Assembly (NCBI GenBank): GCA_022606425.2
Contig: JAHDVF020000657.1
Span: 496,001-560,000 of the forward strand
Direction: 5' to 3'
Source: Lepidostoma basale
Taxonomy: Eukaryota; Arthropoda; Insecta; Trichoptera; Lepidostomatidae
Length of the DNA: 64,000 nt
Position 1 is the first letter of the stretch. The number at the start of each line of letters is the position of its first letter. This document shows positions 12,901 to 21,116 of the stretch, in pieces. The position numbers and the translations under genes are program-made. The notes under the pieces were generated by a model that had not been told where the DNA came from, did not search any database, and saw only the letters and a program-made list of their open reading frames with translations.

Positions 12901-14733
12901 ATCACATTCCTAATAACTCATAGTAAAATATAAAAAATCTTAAAAATAATATTTCTTATATACAAATGTACATAATTCACCTCAGAGACCTTTCTTAGCT
13001 TCCTTACATATACATTTATAACTAACTAAAACTAACTAACCATCACGCGGTTTCCCTGAAAGGGTAGGCAGAAAGAATGGACTCTCACACTTTTAATGAT
13101 GCGGCACTCCATCCTTCTCTTTTCGCCCGCGGGAGACGCGGTGTGATGGGTTGCGAACCTCATCGCCACCAATAGGCATCTCCCGCGCACACTTCGATCG
13201 TCCAACACCCACAAAATAAATCTAAAACAAATAATATAAAATACAATTATATAAAATAAAATAACAAAATAAAAATAATTTAACACAAAATGTTCTGTTT
13301 AGATTTTCTATTTAATTTATGTTCCACGTATCCACTGTTTTATTATTAATAAATATTAATTTTCCTTAAATTGTTTTATCTGCTATCTTTTGTATTGTTA
13401 TAGATGGGTGCTTATGATGTTTTCGATCCAGATTACGCAAATTTTAGCGACATGTCTCCTACTAAAGGAATATACCTATCAAAATTAATTCATAAAACAC
13501 GGTTTGAAGTAACTGAGAAAGGACTTGAAACGCCAATTTTAAAAGGTAAATTGAGAATTAATAAGGATTAATTATATCTCAATAGTGACGAAGATGTAAA
13601 TTGGAAACAGAATATGGTGGTCGAGGCGTTTACAGGACTTGTGACCTGTTATTGGTTGGGTTAGCGCACGCTTTATGTAATACAACATTCCCCATTCCGC
13701 CCTTCTTACGACCACCACGTCTGCCAATTTTTTGGAAGATGTATATATGCTACAATGTTGGGAAACACTTCCCATTTTTTAGTTCAATTTACACTAGCGC
13801 CATCTATTAAGATTGGATGTAAGCATTAAGCTTTTTTTTCACACTAAGGTCCCGGGTTCGATTCCCGGTGGTGACAGCGTAAAAAAATATCACATTGTCT
13901 TTGGTCTGGTAGAATTCCCGTGACAATGAAAATGGCGATAGACTATGTGTCAATCACGAAAATCAATCGCTAAAAAATGTATACAGAAATCAAGTTCAAA
14001 TAACCTATAAATACAAAAAATATAAAGCAAGGAGAAACTTCCACATTAAAGGCCCAAGTGGCATCACCAAGAACCAGGAAAATATACGAGTATGATAATT
14101 GGCTGTAAGCCAATACTTGTGATTAAAACTTTAAAAATGTATACGCATTAATTAAGATTTTTTTATGAATTAATGTTTTTAATTAAAATTTCATGGTAGA
14201 AGTTCATTTTAAATAGAGAAAACAAAAAAATTTTGATACAAGATTTCTTATATTTATATTCGACCGGTTTCGGCAGCTTGCTGCCATCTTCTGGGCATAA
14301 TATATAATATATCATAACCAGAAGATGGCAGCAAGCTGCCAAAACCGGTCGAACATAAATACAAGCGGAAGCACACTAAATACTCGTACATAATAATAAA
14401 GATTTTGTATCAACATTTTTTTGTTTTCATCAATTAAAATACTGTTTTTTTCGTTTTTGAATTCAAAACCCACACCTCAATAAATGTGGAAAAAACAGTG
14501 TTTGAAATCATAAAAAATCAACATTATGGAATTCCACAGTGTTAACGCCTTAAGTTTGTCTTCAATAATTATATAATGTACTCGATGCATTGTTGATTTC
14601 AGATACTAATCTTAACGACAAAGACCATATGGTGACATTTAATGCGAACAAACCATTTCTCTACTTCGTGGTGGAGAAGACATCCAGTGTTGTGGCATTC
14701 GGAGGAGTATACACAGAACCGTCATTATTTTAA
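947..14733 (+). CDS. Serpin A, secreted, probably non-inhibitory (8 coding exons)
   Basis: Coding exons are 947-959, 2324-2451, 3527-3775, 5277-5424, 9672-9889, 11181-11384, 13404-13545 and 14603-14733. All introns are GT-AG, all phases agree, and the sum is 1233 nt (410 residues plus TAA), a normal serpin length. The protein starts MTYSRWLILILLLSLVAG, a secretory signal peptide. It then has the helix B motif NFAVSPF, the core stretch FINAMFFRAQWSIPF, VDVYLPRF, and near the C-terminus FNANKPFLYFV, which satisfies PROSITE serpin signature PS00284. Inhibitory serpins trap serine or cysteine proteases through a reactive loop whose hinge carries small residues (G-T-E-A-A-A-A). Here the hinge is K-G-L-E-T-P-I-L-K, with Leu at P14 and Pro/Ile/Leu where Ala is expected, so loop insertion and inhibition look unlikely. 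A secreted, non-inhibitory role is inferred. It is the upstream member of a tandem pair with 21117-33233. Confidence 0.9.
1168..1480 (+). mobile_element. Decayed RTE-like LINE tail (family L1)
   Basis: The translated remnants resemble the C-terminal part of the L1 family seen best at 30520-31340: EAW-x-GQRK, ESRIN-VVEM, and the tail RMDERIMVK. The reading frame is broken by indels. It lies in intron 1 of serpin A. Confidence 0.7.
1640..1850 (+). repeat. Minisatellite, about 27-30 bp units (GTTCACCCGACACTTCAGGCGAG)-like
   Basis: Seven or more degenerate units alternate GTTCACC with ACTTCAGGCGA-type spacers. The same unit is found at 24178-24430, in the same intron of serpin B and nowhere else in the window. 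Confidence 0.85.
2040..2285 (+). mobile_element. Truncated RTE-like LINE tail (L1) beside exon 2 of serpin A
   Basis: It contains the L1 3' end (GATGTGAATGGAGTACAG, CGAGGAAGGCCGAGGAAAAC, GTGTGGCGGTCCATT) and ends in a GTT-rich tail, TGATTTGTTGTTGTTG. The tail is about 35 bp from the exon 2 acceptor. Confidence 0.8.
2324..2451 (+). CDS. Serpin A coding exon 2
   Basis: Acceptor TTTCAG, donor GTGAGT. It encodes the hydrophobic part of the signal peptide (WLILILLLSLVAG) and the first helix, ending HNFSYSFLI, with an N-glycosylation sequon at NFS. It is one codon longer than the same exon in serpin B. A retrotransposon tail ends about 35 bp upstream of the acceptor. Confidence 0.85.
2556..3402. 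mobile_element. Foldback element (family D) enclosing a LINE fragment
   Basis: The ends are inverted copies: GAAAACGTATGTTTTCTAGA on the left and TCTAGAAAACAGACG on the right, with an AAACATGTC motif inside the right arm. Short relatives without cargo are at 34422-34605 and 49687-49865. Between the arms lies the L2 retrotransposon tail at 2845-3290. Confidence 0.7.
2845..3290 (+). mobile_element. LINE tail, family L2 (RTE/BovB-like)
   Basis: Translated pieces read LYGCETWTLKVNVINRLEAF, then RMLRIPWTDRVSNADVL, then VSYLGHVLRGEKYNLLQLIL and the terminal VIANVGGT. This is the C-terminal part of a common insect reverse-transcriptase family. One frameshift lies between the two halves. Confidence 0.85.
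3527..3775 (+). CDS. Serpin A coding exon 3
   Basis: Acceptor TTTCAG, donor GTAAG, 83 codons in phase 0. It carries helix B (NFAVSPF), helix C/D with ALTEGTNDLTQGELYAVLGYKG, and VVNALYYENFT at the start of strand 2A. It is the best conserved exon between the two paralogues. Confidence 0.92.
3975..4100. repeat. Fragment of MITE family M
   Basis: It shares ACAACATTTTGAATGTA, the stretch CTGGATTTTACCCATTG and GGATTAATTGTAT with copies at 13560-13810, 24440-24570, 26486-26750, 43865-44640 and 61085-61440. Confidence 0.6.
4130..4770. mobile_element. hAT-like non-autonomous element, interrupted by a SINE
   Basis: The left end has TTTCCAAACATTTTTGTCCC next to GTAGACCCCTTG. The right end carries the inverse, GTAGACCCCTTGGGTC then CCAATTTGGGAATC. 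Such TTCCCAAA-type ends are usual for hAT-derived MITEs. SINE-2 (4196-4383) is inserted in its left part. Confidence 0.5.
4196..4383 (+). mobile_element. SINE-2 (tRNA-derived), complete copy
   Basis: The tRNA-like head has an A box in TGGTCTAGGGGATAG and a B box in GGGTTCAAGCC. A body follows (GAGCTATTTTCTGTTCACA, then CATTGATGTAAATCC) and a poly(A) tail. Other copies are at 53262-53822 (split) and 15480-15556 (minus). Confidence 0.8.
5277..5424 (+). CDS. Serpin A coding exon 4
   Basis: Acceptor TTTTCAG, donor GTGAGT. It encodes INQKFLNAVSGVYRTHV and NINNLLDLVTHGRIMDALEQ, matching the serpin region around helices E and F (the INxWVxxxTxGKI block of the family). Confidence 0.9.
5650..6000 (-). 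mobile_element. LINE tail, family L7 (CR1/Jockey-type C-terminus)
   Basis: The open frame on the minus strand contains FGDRAFVVAGPSVWNNLP and FRSRLKTNLFKLSF, the characteristic end of a widespread non-LTR reverse-transcriptase family. It is 111 codons long, 5'-truncated and in intron 4 of serpin A. Confidence 0.85.
6000..7500. other. Intron 4 of serpin A, no gene seen
   Basis: There are short repeats of CAATGTGATGGAATGAGCTG near 6035. A B-box-like GGGTTTGAATCCCC lies on the minus strand near 6755-6770, possibly a decayed SINE. Nothing else is recognised. Confidence 0.4.
7590..7710. repeat. Pyrimidine-rich tract
   Basis: About 100 bases made mainly of CT and CCT runs. The open frame across it is Pro/Ser/Leu-rich low complexity and is not called a gene. 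Confidence 0.6.
7858..8080 (+). mobile_element. SINE-1 (tRNA-derived)
   Basis: A box in TAGCAGAGTGGCAAGAGCT, B box in GGTTTCGATTCC, then the family body (GATTGTCATACTGTC, TTTGGTCT, ATGGCGATAGAT). This family has six or more copies in the window. Confidence 0.8.
8495..8640 (+). mobile_element. SINE-1 3' body fragment
   Basis: GGTTCAAATAACCTGCTGTA and AAGTGGCATCCCAAGAACTA match the 3' half of full copies at 13845-14110 and 29852-30170. Confidence 0.65.
9203..9425 (-). mobile_element. LINE tail, family L1
   Basis: It begins (on the plus strand) AACCATCACGCCGTTTCCCC and GGTAGGCAGAGAGAATGGAC, the 3' end of L1 read backwards. A (GTT)n-type tail sits at its outer edge. Confidence 0.85.
9672..9889 (+). 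CDS. Serpin A coding exon 5
   Basis: Acceptor TTTCAG, donor GTACGT. It encodes the strand 3A/4C core: ARMIFINAMFFRAQWSIPF, then YDEEKNVKGEVNMM (the usual xxVPMM position) and AHVLQLPYGS (VxxLPY motif of strand 3B). Confidence 0.93.
10935..11110. mobile_element. Foldback family A with hammerhead-like motif
   Basis: The left arm (minus) and right arm (plus) both carry GACGAAACAGCTGTC/GGCGAAACAACTGTC-type sequence. The right-arm motif at 11045-11080 has CTGATGA, stem II CCAA/TTGG, GAAA, and TC. The flanks GTTTGT and ACAAAC pair as an outer stem I. A decayed relative lies at 10790-10905. Confidence 0.6.
11181..11384 (+). CDS. Serpin A coding exon 6
   Basis: Acceptor TTTCAG, donor GTAATT, 68 codons. 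MNRLSMIVMIPR is the serpin strand 2B/3B (LSMxxxxP). VDVYLPRFKLDTKLVLNELL is the family's VxLPKFKxExxxxLxxxL block. Confidence 0.93.
11597..11815 (+). mobile_element. SINE-1 copy
   Basis: A box in TTACAGAGTGGTAAGAGCTC, B box in GTTCGATTCCC, followed by the family body. In intron 6 of serpin A. Confidence 0.75.
11820..12260. repeat. Mosaic of L1 fragments (both strands) and SINE-1 tail
   Basis: 11820-11980 reads L1 on the plus strand (GAAGCCGCGGCAGACTAAGG). 12010-12095 reads the L1 3' end on the minus strand. 12100-12260 is the SINE-1 body (AAGTGGCATCCCAAGAACAA). Confidence 0.65.
12262..13020. other. AT-rich intron, no gene seen
   Basis: Low-complexity AT-rich DNA. TTTTTGATTGTTTATATTTT at 12788 is the inverse of a stretch near 12845-12875, so a small foldback is possible. 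Confidence 0.4.
13024..13345 (-). mobile_element. Short L1-tailed element with GC-rich body
   Basis: It starts with the L1 3' end (AACCATCACGCGGTTTCCC) and continues into a distinct GC-rich body (CGGGAGACGCGGTGTGATG, CGCCACCAATAGGCATCTCC) and a shared AT-rich 5' part ending CACGTATCCACTGTTTT. The full arrangement recurs at 25726-26060, and partly at 33495-33635 in reverse, so it moves as a unit. Confidence 0.7.
13404..13545 (+). CDS. Serpin A coding exon 7 (ends at loop hinge)
   Basis: Acceptor TTATAG, donor GTAAAT. MGAYDVFDPDYANFSDMSP is the family's LGMxDxFxxxxANFSGMS block. LYLSKLIHKTRFEV-type strand 5A follows, then the hinge TEKGLETPILK. The exon ends in phase 1 inside the reactive loop, the same placement as the alternative-exon intron known from Manduca serpin-1. 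Confidence 0.92.
13560..13810. mobile_element. MITE family M copy
   Basis: It has GGATTAATTATATCTCAAT, AAATTGGAAACAGAATATGG, and GGTTGGGTTAGCGCACGCTT, and ends TTACACTAGCGCCATCTAT. It starts about 15 bp past the donor of serpin A exon 7. Confidence 0.75.
13845..14110 (+). mobile_element. SINE-1 copy, near full length, head truncated
   Basis: B box GGGTTCGATTCCC, then the body with ACAATGAAAATGGCGATAG and AAGTGGCATCACCAAGAACC. The body is split at 14085-14092 by a TACGAGTA octamer. Confidence 0.75.
14225..14400. mobile_element. Foldback family C with hammerhead-like arms
   Basis: Inverted copies of CCAGAAGATGGCAGCAAGCT lie at about 14280-14294 (minus) and 14318-14340 (plus), each followed by GAAA (AAAA in the right arm), CCGG, TC. 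A related left arm is at 26900-26975 and a decayed right arm near 27690-27740. Confidence 0.7.
14603..14733 (+). CDS. Serpin A last exon (reactive loop and C-terminus)
   Basis: Acceptor TTTCAG, stop TAA at 14731-14733. It encodes the exposed loop DTNLNDKDHMVTF, the signature FNANKPFLYFV, and the ending FGGVYTEPSLF. The loop is polar and acidic and differs from serpin B at only two positions (HM versus TL), so the pair is not diversifying in its loop. Confidence 0.92.
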
Positions 14734-14767
14734 ATTAATTGCTAGTAAGATTATCATTTTAAATTAA

Positions 14768-14845
14768 TACCCAAGCAAGGCGAAACATGCCATTCCCACA
14801 AAATATAATAAAACTTCTAGAAAACGGACGAAGAACCGAGTATTA
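14768..14845 (+). repeat. Half of foldback family D
   Basis: AAGGCGAAACATGCCATTCC followed by ATAATAAAACTTCTAGAAAA. Only the right arm is present. It directly follows the serpin A stop and supplies the first AATAAA-like sequence downstream. Confidence 0.6.
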
Positions 14846-14859
14846 CTTATTTACAAAAA

Positions 14860-15375
14860 AAACCTAACTAACTAACTAACCATCACGTCGTCTCCTCGAA
14901 CGGGTAGGCAGAAAGAATGGACTGCCACACTTTTCTTTCCAGACATATTTCTCTCGATTCCTCAACATTCATAACATCGTGTCATGCACGCGCGTCGATT
15001 TCTATGACTCCTCACATAGCCGACATTCAATATTTGATTTATTTGATCATGCCACGTTTTTCTCGGTCTTCCTCTATTTCTGGTTCCATTTACATCGTTA
15101 ACATATAATTGTTTTACCATTCTTTCTTCATTCATTCTTTCCATATGTTCAAACCATCTGATACTTAATGATCCTTACATTATTTTGTTCATAACACCAT
15201 CACTCGCACCGCATTCCCTTCTTATATTTTCATTCGATACCCTATCATACATAGAGTATCCACACATTCGTCTAAGAGATCTCATTTCTACCGCATTTAT
15301 TCTACTTTCATCCTTCTTTTGCCAGTTCCATGCTTCGCTTCGATACATAAGGGTCGGTAGAAGAACGGTAGAATA
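14860..15375 (-). mobile_element. LINE tail, family L1
   Basis: On the minus strand it encodes KKDESRINAVEM-type and VNDVNGTRNRGRPRKTW blocks with frame breaks. It ends at its 3' side with (GTTA)n after GTGATGG. Confidence 0.85.
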
Positions 15376-15479
15376 TACTTATCTACTTTAAATATATAAA
15401 TATATGTATATACAATACATATTAAAAAAATGTTTAACACCAAAGATTTTAATCAATGATATAAGAATTTATTTGCAAT

Positions 15480-15556
15480 CTTCAATATGATCAGAAAGTG
15501 TCCAGGTTCGAACCCGAGTCCCCTAGATCAGGAGCTAAGCGTTCTATCCTGTAAAA
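15480..15556 (-). mobile_element. SINE-2 head fragment
   Basis: Reverse complement of the SINE-2 tRNA-like head, with the B box GGGTTCGAACC and GGATAGAACGCTTAG. Confidence 0.65.
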
Positions 15557-15769
15557 TCTGTAAAATCATTATCATAATTATTTGTAAACAATTGTCAAAA
15601 TACATTTTTCACTGAAACACTTTAATTTGAACACTGTAATACCTTTCTTATGTATATAAAGACATTTTAGTTTTTGAAATATTAAACACTGTTTATGGTA
15701 TCAAAATTTTCTTATTTTTCGCAGTACAAATACCCATCACGAAAAATCGCTAAAATTAATTTTAACAGT

Positions 15770-15850
15770 TCAAATAAATATTGTAAAACCTGATGATGTC
15801 AACATAGATTGACGAAACAGCTGTCACGAAACAGTTTAAAAAAATGTTTT
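15770..15850 (+). repeat. Foldback family A arm with complete hammerhead-like core
   Basis: 15790-15825 has CTGATGA, T, stem II GTCAA/TTGAC around CATAGA, GAAA, CAGCTG, TC. All core positions of a hammerhead are present. Confidence 0.6.
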
Positions 15851-16182
15851 TTTTTTTTTTTAGTTTCATATCTTTATTTCAATTTTGTTACACAATTTTG
15901 TATCCAAATGAGTCGTTTAACTGTTTTTCGTTTGTTGTCTCATTTTTCAATAATATAAATAAATAAATCAATAAATAAAACAATAGACTATACATTGTCA
16001 TTTAGTACCTATGTAAACATTGTATTATATTAATAAATTTAATTATTTTCAGGTAATACTTTCCTGTATTCTGAGGTTTATCCCTTAATTGTTTTCAACG
16101 ATGTATTGGGCTACGTTAATTACCCTAATAACCATATTCTGCCTCTGTAACTCGTGTATATAAACATCAGCGCGTTTGATTT

Positions 16183-16284
16183 TCGCTACATTTGATAATG
16201 CCTTAGACAGGTTAAACATGTCATTCACATAAAATATAATAAAACCTCTAGAAAACAGACGTTTATTTTCGTATTAATTAATGA
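16183..16284 (+). repeat. Foldback family D arm
   Basis: TTTGATAATGCCTTAGACAG then AAACATGTCATTCACATAAA and CTCTAGAAAACAGACG. Confidence 0.65.
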
Positions 16285-16447
16285 ACACACCCCCATTTCT
16301 AATTAATTGGATATACCATATACCATACACCGATTTCAATAAATGTTGGATATTATTTAAGTACAATAATGTATTTGTGTAAGACATGTAAAATAGATAA
16401 ACATCAGATTTCTTAATGATATATATACGTATATATCATAACAGAAA

Positions 16448-17140
16448 TGTATGACAATTTGTGACATAAGCGCGAACGGTGAGAAACTGGAGCAAGTTAC
16501 CGAATTTATCTATCTGGGAAGCATGTTTACAAGAGATGAAAAAATAGAGAAAGATATCGAAAGAAGGGTCGGTGCTGGGTACAAAAATAATGGCGCTCTC
16601 AAAGTCATCACTGCAAATATAAATATTTCAACAAAAGCTAAGATGGCAATGGAGTTCTAGTGCCAACCCTTATGTATGGATGTGAAGCTTGGAGCTGGCA
16701 AAAAAGGATTAAAGTAGGATAAATGTCGTAGAAATGAGATAACTGAGAAGAATGTGCGGGAAAACGATGTTTGATAGAATACCGAACGACGAAATACGGA
16801 AGAAATGTAAGGCAGATGATTGCATTACAAGTAAAATTAAAAAAAGGATCACTCAGATTGTTTGGGCAAATGGAACGAATGGACGAGAGAAGAATGGTTA
16901 AAATGTTGTATACAAGTAGTGTGAGTGGAAAGAGAAGCCGTGGAAGACCAAGGAAAGCATGGTATGACCAAATTAATCAAATATTGAAAGTCGGCCACAT
17001 TCGAAGTTGGAAAAATCGACGAAGTGCATTTAACGATGTATGAATGTGGAGGAAGCAAGAGAGGTATGTCAGGACAGAACGGTGTGGCGTTCCATCTTCT
17101 CTGCCTACCCCTCCGGGGAGACGGCGTGATGGTTAGTAAG
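16448..17140 (+). mobile_element. LINE tail, family L1, larger copy
   Basis: Frames broken by a few indels encode EKLEQVTEFIYLGSMFT, then AWSWQK, LRRMCGKTM, RLFGQMERMDERRMVKML, and RGRPRKAWYDQINQILKVG. It ends GGCGTGATGG with (TTAG)n. Located between serpins A and B. Confidence 0.9.
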
Positions 17141-17149
17141 TTAGTTAGA

Positions 17150-17400
17150 TATCATGACATTTGGAGAACAACAGTACATAAAGGCACGCAGGACTTTGAA
17201 GCACAGCGCAGAGACGACGTCGCAGAGAGGAGGAGGAGAAGAAAGAAGAGACCACTGAGAGACGGTGACGGCTCTATTACAAGCGCCTTCCCCTGCCCCC
17301 GATGCCCCAGAATGTGTGGGTCCAGGATCGGGCTCTTCAGTCAGGTGCGGACCCACAACCGTGAAGGACAGTCTTCCTCAGACACGAGGGACAGCTGATG
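17150..17400 (+). mobile_element. LINE tail with C2H2-like finger (family L10)
   Basis: The frame encodes a basic stretch (RRRRKKRPLRDGD) and then CPRCPRMCGSRIGLFSQVRT, a zinc-finger-like motif found at the C-terminus of some non-LTR retrotransposon proteins. The first zinc-finger histidine position is Gln. It is treated as a retroelement end, not a host gene. Confidence 0.6.
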
Positions 17401-17508
17401 ATATCATAACATAATTATGTTTAAAGTATTTTGATGTAAGTGCGTGAAAGAATAATATATGGATACGTTATAAACATTTCATGCGATTTAAGTGAATATT
17501 TATTACAG

Positions 17509-17644
17509 ACGTAGAATTGAGTAATATTATAAAAACTCCCCATCAAAGACTGTGGCAAACTTACCATTTTTGTACCTCATAGTAGAGAAGTCTACCAATG
17601 TCGTGGTGTTTGGGGGTACTTACACCCAGTCCTTACTCTTCTGA
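17509..17644 (+). pseudogene. Orphan last exon of a third serpin (frameshifted)
   Basis: After an acceptor-like TATTACAG, the sequence encodes DVELSN and, one nucleotide out of frame, NLPFLYLIVEKSTNVVVFGG followed by TYTQSLLF and TGA at 17642-17644. This is the serpin C-terminus and is clearly different from both the A and B versions. With the phase-1 donor used by exon 7 it would reach a stop, so it is not usable as it stands. No other exon of this copy is seen nearby. It is either the last trace of a serpin between A and B or a dead alternative last exon of serpin A. Confidence 0.85.
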
Positions 17645-17759
17645 GCCGTTGGACCTGGATGCACATGTTTCCGTGTGGGACCCAGCTAACTGACTTCATG
17701 TCGTCGGTATAATAATAATAATATCATCATGTCATGTCATTTTTTTCAATGAATGTTTT

Positions 17760-18110
17760 ATTTGGACAATGAACACGAAAGAGCCATTCTACATTTAAGA
17801 CTCTCAGACCGGATAAGAAATACGGAAATACTCGTACGTAGAAGGTCGGGAATAACAAATGTCGTCGAAAAGGTAGCTCAAATGGTTATTTGCGGGACAT
17901 GTTGCCAGATTGGTAAGCGATAGATGAACCAGTAGGGTGGTGGAGTGGAGACCCTGCGAAGATAAAAGAAACAGAGGGAGACCCCCACACGATGGTCCTA
18001 TGACATTGGAAGAATTGCTGACGATTGGATGCGAAAGGCACAAGACAGGAATACGTGGAGAAGTATGTCCAGCAGTGGACGACAACGGCTGTCAAAGTAA
18101 GTAAGTAAGT
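17760..18110 (+). mobile_element. LINE tail, family L6, decayed
   Basis: Pieces read LRLSDRIRNTEI, then RIADDWMRKAQDRNTWRSM. It ends in (AAGT)n. Related pieces occur at 19400-19740, 49030-49310, 50490-50700 and 52175-52330. Confidence 0.7.
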
Positions 18111-18354
18111 AAGAAGAGTGAAATGAGTTTTATGGAAAAGGGTAACCTTTCTTATTACAGACTTACATAAAAAAAATAATTGTACTAGTAAACCAATACT
18201 TTTTTTAAAATGTAGGATGATAAATTTTTCAATATTTTATTAGATTTTATAAATATATTTAATAAATAAATAAAAATACACACACATATTCCTTTCTTAT
18301 AGAATCGATTATACCAAAAAAAAATAATGACTTTTTTATTTGATAACAAAAAGT

Positions 18355-18480
18355 AATTAACTGTTTAAATTTATAACACTGTTATGATATCACAATTTTT
18401 ATTACTTACTTTTTGAGTTTCGCGACAGCTGTTTCGCCAACCGATATTAGTCTTTTTAGATCAGGGGTTACAAAAAACAA
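18355..18480. repeat. Foldback family A arm, decayed
   Basis: ATTTATAACACTGTTATGAT and GTTTCGCGACAGCTGTTTCG match other family A copies. The hammerhead core is degraded. Confidence 0.5.
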
Positions 18481-18811
18481 AAAAAATACTGGAAACAAAT
18501 TTTAAATTCATGTGAACCCATTCTATCAAAATAAAAATACATTTCTCATCCCGAACATTTTATAAATGGATTAAAAATTACATTTGCTCATACGAAAGGT
18601 GATATCCGAAATCACTAGAAAGAATATAAGATATCTATTGATTTGCACCATAGTGTAGGATAACTACTTTATGGTGGTAGCTCTGGAAAGAAAAAAAACA
18701 AAACAGAAAAAGTGAAGTGCCATATTTAGTTTTGTTTTATTATCTCATTTAGATTATTATATTCCGATCTCAAGACATTGTCTCGCTTCAAGTTGACGAT
18801 CAAGTTTGCTT

Positions 18812-18835
18812 AATGTGTGTGTGTGTGTGTATTTT

Positions 18836-18896
<61 letters not shown>
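18812..18896. repeat. (GT)n microsatellite
   Basis: About 80 bases of GT repeats with two interruptions (ATTTTT and TTT). Confidence 0.95.
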
Positions 18897-19399
18897 TTGC
18901 ATTCGATAATCTTCGAACGTCCATTAATTAGAAAATTTTATGCGCCCTTGAGGTGATTACATCACAAAAACGGCGCTTTAAAAGTTAGCATATTGTTATT
19001 ATTATTATTAACTATTCTTCACAAAATTCACAACGATATGCCCATAACACATTGTTTCCATTGTCTTCATCTTCTTTTAATGTAAAATTCCGTTAAAAAA
19101 AAAAATACTATCACGTGATTCCCTATTTCTTAGTTTGGATAACGTGTTTTCTGTGGACAAGTTAAAGTACTCATAAAAAAACAACTTCTTCTATTTTTCC
19201 AAGGTAAACAACGTTTCTGAATATTTTTATAATAATAGTTATTTTATAATAATCACATCGCAACAAGTATTGGAGGTTGTTTGAATGTAAATATTATTTA
19301 TTCGAAGAATGAGGAAAATTGTTTAAAATACGCTTTGATGAGTCATACCTTTTTTTAAACAAGATTTTAAAAAAAATGAAAAATCTCAAAATAATTAAA

Positions 19400-19740
19400 A
19401 ATATATATGGGTTAATGCCAGGCTATCCCAATATCATACGCAAGCTGAAATGAGCACAACGGGCCATGGAGAGACATATGCTTGGCATAAGTTTGAGGGA
19501 CAAAATATCCAATACCGAAATCAGACACCGTATAAAGCTTGTTGATGACATGTACCGTGTTGGCAGACTGAAGTGAAAATGGGCAGAACATGTCGCCTGA
19601 CAGGGAGCGGATAGATGGGCACCCAGAGTCTTGACATGGAGACCATGGGAGGAAAAAGAGGAGCATTGGTCGACACTAAAAATGGACTGATTCCAGTCGG
19701 GGGAAGGGATTGAATGAGAGTGGCATAGGATAGAGACATT
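19400..19740 (+). mobile_element. LINE tail, family L6
   Basis: The plus strand reads QRAMERHMLGISLRDKISNT, then IKLVDDMYRVGRLKWKWAEH and RVLTWRPW, with frame breaks, matching the end of a reverse-transcriptase family. Confidence 0.75.
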
Positions 19741-19749
19741 TTTTTTGGA

Positions 19750-20330
19750 AACTACCGTATTTGCAGACGACATTTACAGCGTGTTGATCATATTAAGGAT
19801 CTGGGTATCACGTTTGAGTCCAACTTCACATTTAAAATACATCTATCTAACATTATCATGCGAGCCAACAAAATAATTGGTTTTGTTCTACGGAACGCAA
19901 AATATTTTTCTAACACAACGGCGATTCGTCGACTGTATGAAGCGCTGGGTCGTAGTAACTTGTAGTACTGCTCTATCATTTGGGGCCCCAGAGAAAGAAC
20001 AGTCATCTTGGAACTAGAAAGAATCCAGAAACGATTTTTAAGATATTTATACCTCAGGGAGTATAACTATTATCATTTTTTGTACCCCTCACTATTTCTC
20101 TCAGGAATGTTGGATTTCAACACTCTTGAAACTCGTCGAATGATCTTTCTAGGAAAGTATTTTTTTAAACTATTATCTGTAGGTAGGTATATACAATCCA
20201 GGAATACTGAGAGAACTAAATCTATATCTATAGCAGAGCAAGGCGGCATATATTATTTTATGCCCCAAATTGCCGCACAGAGGCCCTTCAAAGTTCTCCT
20301 GTATTGAAAGCGATTCGTCTTTTAAATGAG
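19750..20330 (+). mobile_element. Jockey-like LINE fragment (family L5)
   Basis: The pieces DHIKDLGITFESNFTFKIHL, then IMRANKIIGFVLRNAKYFS, YCSIIWGP and ELERIQKRFLRYLYLREY form the post-catalytic region of a Jockey-type reverse transcriptase. A UAG and frame changes break it. Confidence 0.85.
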
Positions 20331-20517
20331 GTTGCAAAATAAATAGACCTCTTTGGATGCAATTATGGCGAATTCGTGAATACCCTTACGATAAAGGCAG
20401 CAAGGAAATAACTGGCATATTCCTATTCAAGTTCTATGTATATTTCCTTTGATATTTTTTTTTTCACCCTTTACATCGATTTGGCTCACGCTGTAATGAT
20501 GTAAGGAGTTTTTTCAA

Positions 20518-20572
<55 letters not shown>
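20518..20572. repeat. (AAT)n microsatellite
   Basis: About 17 AAT units with one interruption. Confidence 0.95.
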
Positions 20573-20574
<2 letters not shown>

Positions 20575-20929
20575 GTTTCGTAACTTTTTATTTATTTTAC
20601 TCTTCTTATACTTTTTAATTCTTTTAAATATTTTGTTTGCATTAGTTTAACTTAAATGTCTTTTATACTGTCGTCTATTAATTATTCTATTCGTTGGCCT
20701 TACTTTACTGTTTCTGTTTTTTTTTTAAAATATATGTCGATATTGTACATTGATATTTTTTGTGTGTAGTGCAAAATATTTATAAATATATTTCTTAAAT
20801 TGACTAATTAAAAAAAACATTAAATTTACGTTAATCTTCTGCGAAATAACATAATTTGGGAAAATTAGCAGTAATTTTGTGATAATATATACATCTTTTT
20901 ATTCTCCGAACAAAGTCATGACATTTAAA

Positions 20930-21116
20930 ATTTGATTAGAAAATTAGCATAGGATTTTCATTTGGGAATATTCCTAATACGACTTTTTTCGTATCAGTCT
21001 TAAAAATCACGTTCTAGCGATTGGAGCTCAGATTTTAGATACTTTTAGCCCGTGCATTAGTGACAAAAAGTGACAATCGATAAACAAGAAGTTCTGTGTT
21101 TGTTAAAAGTATTAAA
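20930..21116 (+). promoter_or_regulatory. Upstream/5'UTR region of serpin B
   Basis: Homologous to 760-946. At 20964-20974 it carries GGGAATATTCC, a perfect 11 bp palindrome that fits a kappaB-type (Rel/Relish) site. The corresponding place upstream of serpin A lacks it. NF-kappaB control of insect serpins is known in general; binding here is inference. Confidence 0.45.

Noticed and set aside
14865..14885. TTAG/CTAA repeats at LINE ends as telomeric repeats
   Set aside because: The unit is the 4-mer TTAG, only a few copies long and always joined to the L1 3' end GTGATGG; the usual insect telomere repeat is TTAGG.
17024..17398. 124-codon ORF with a zinc-finger-like C-terminus as a host gene
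   Set aside because: Its first third is the antisense-free end of an L1 LINE and the rest matches the end of retrotransposon proteins; one finger histidine is missing.
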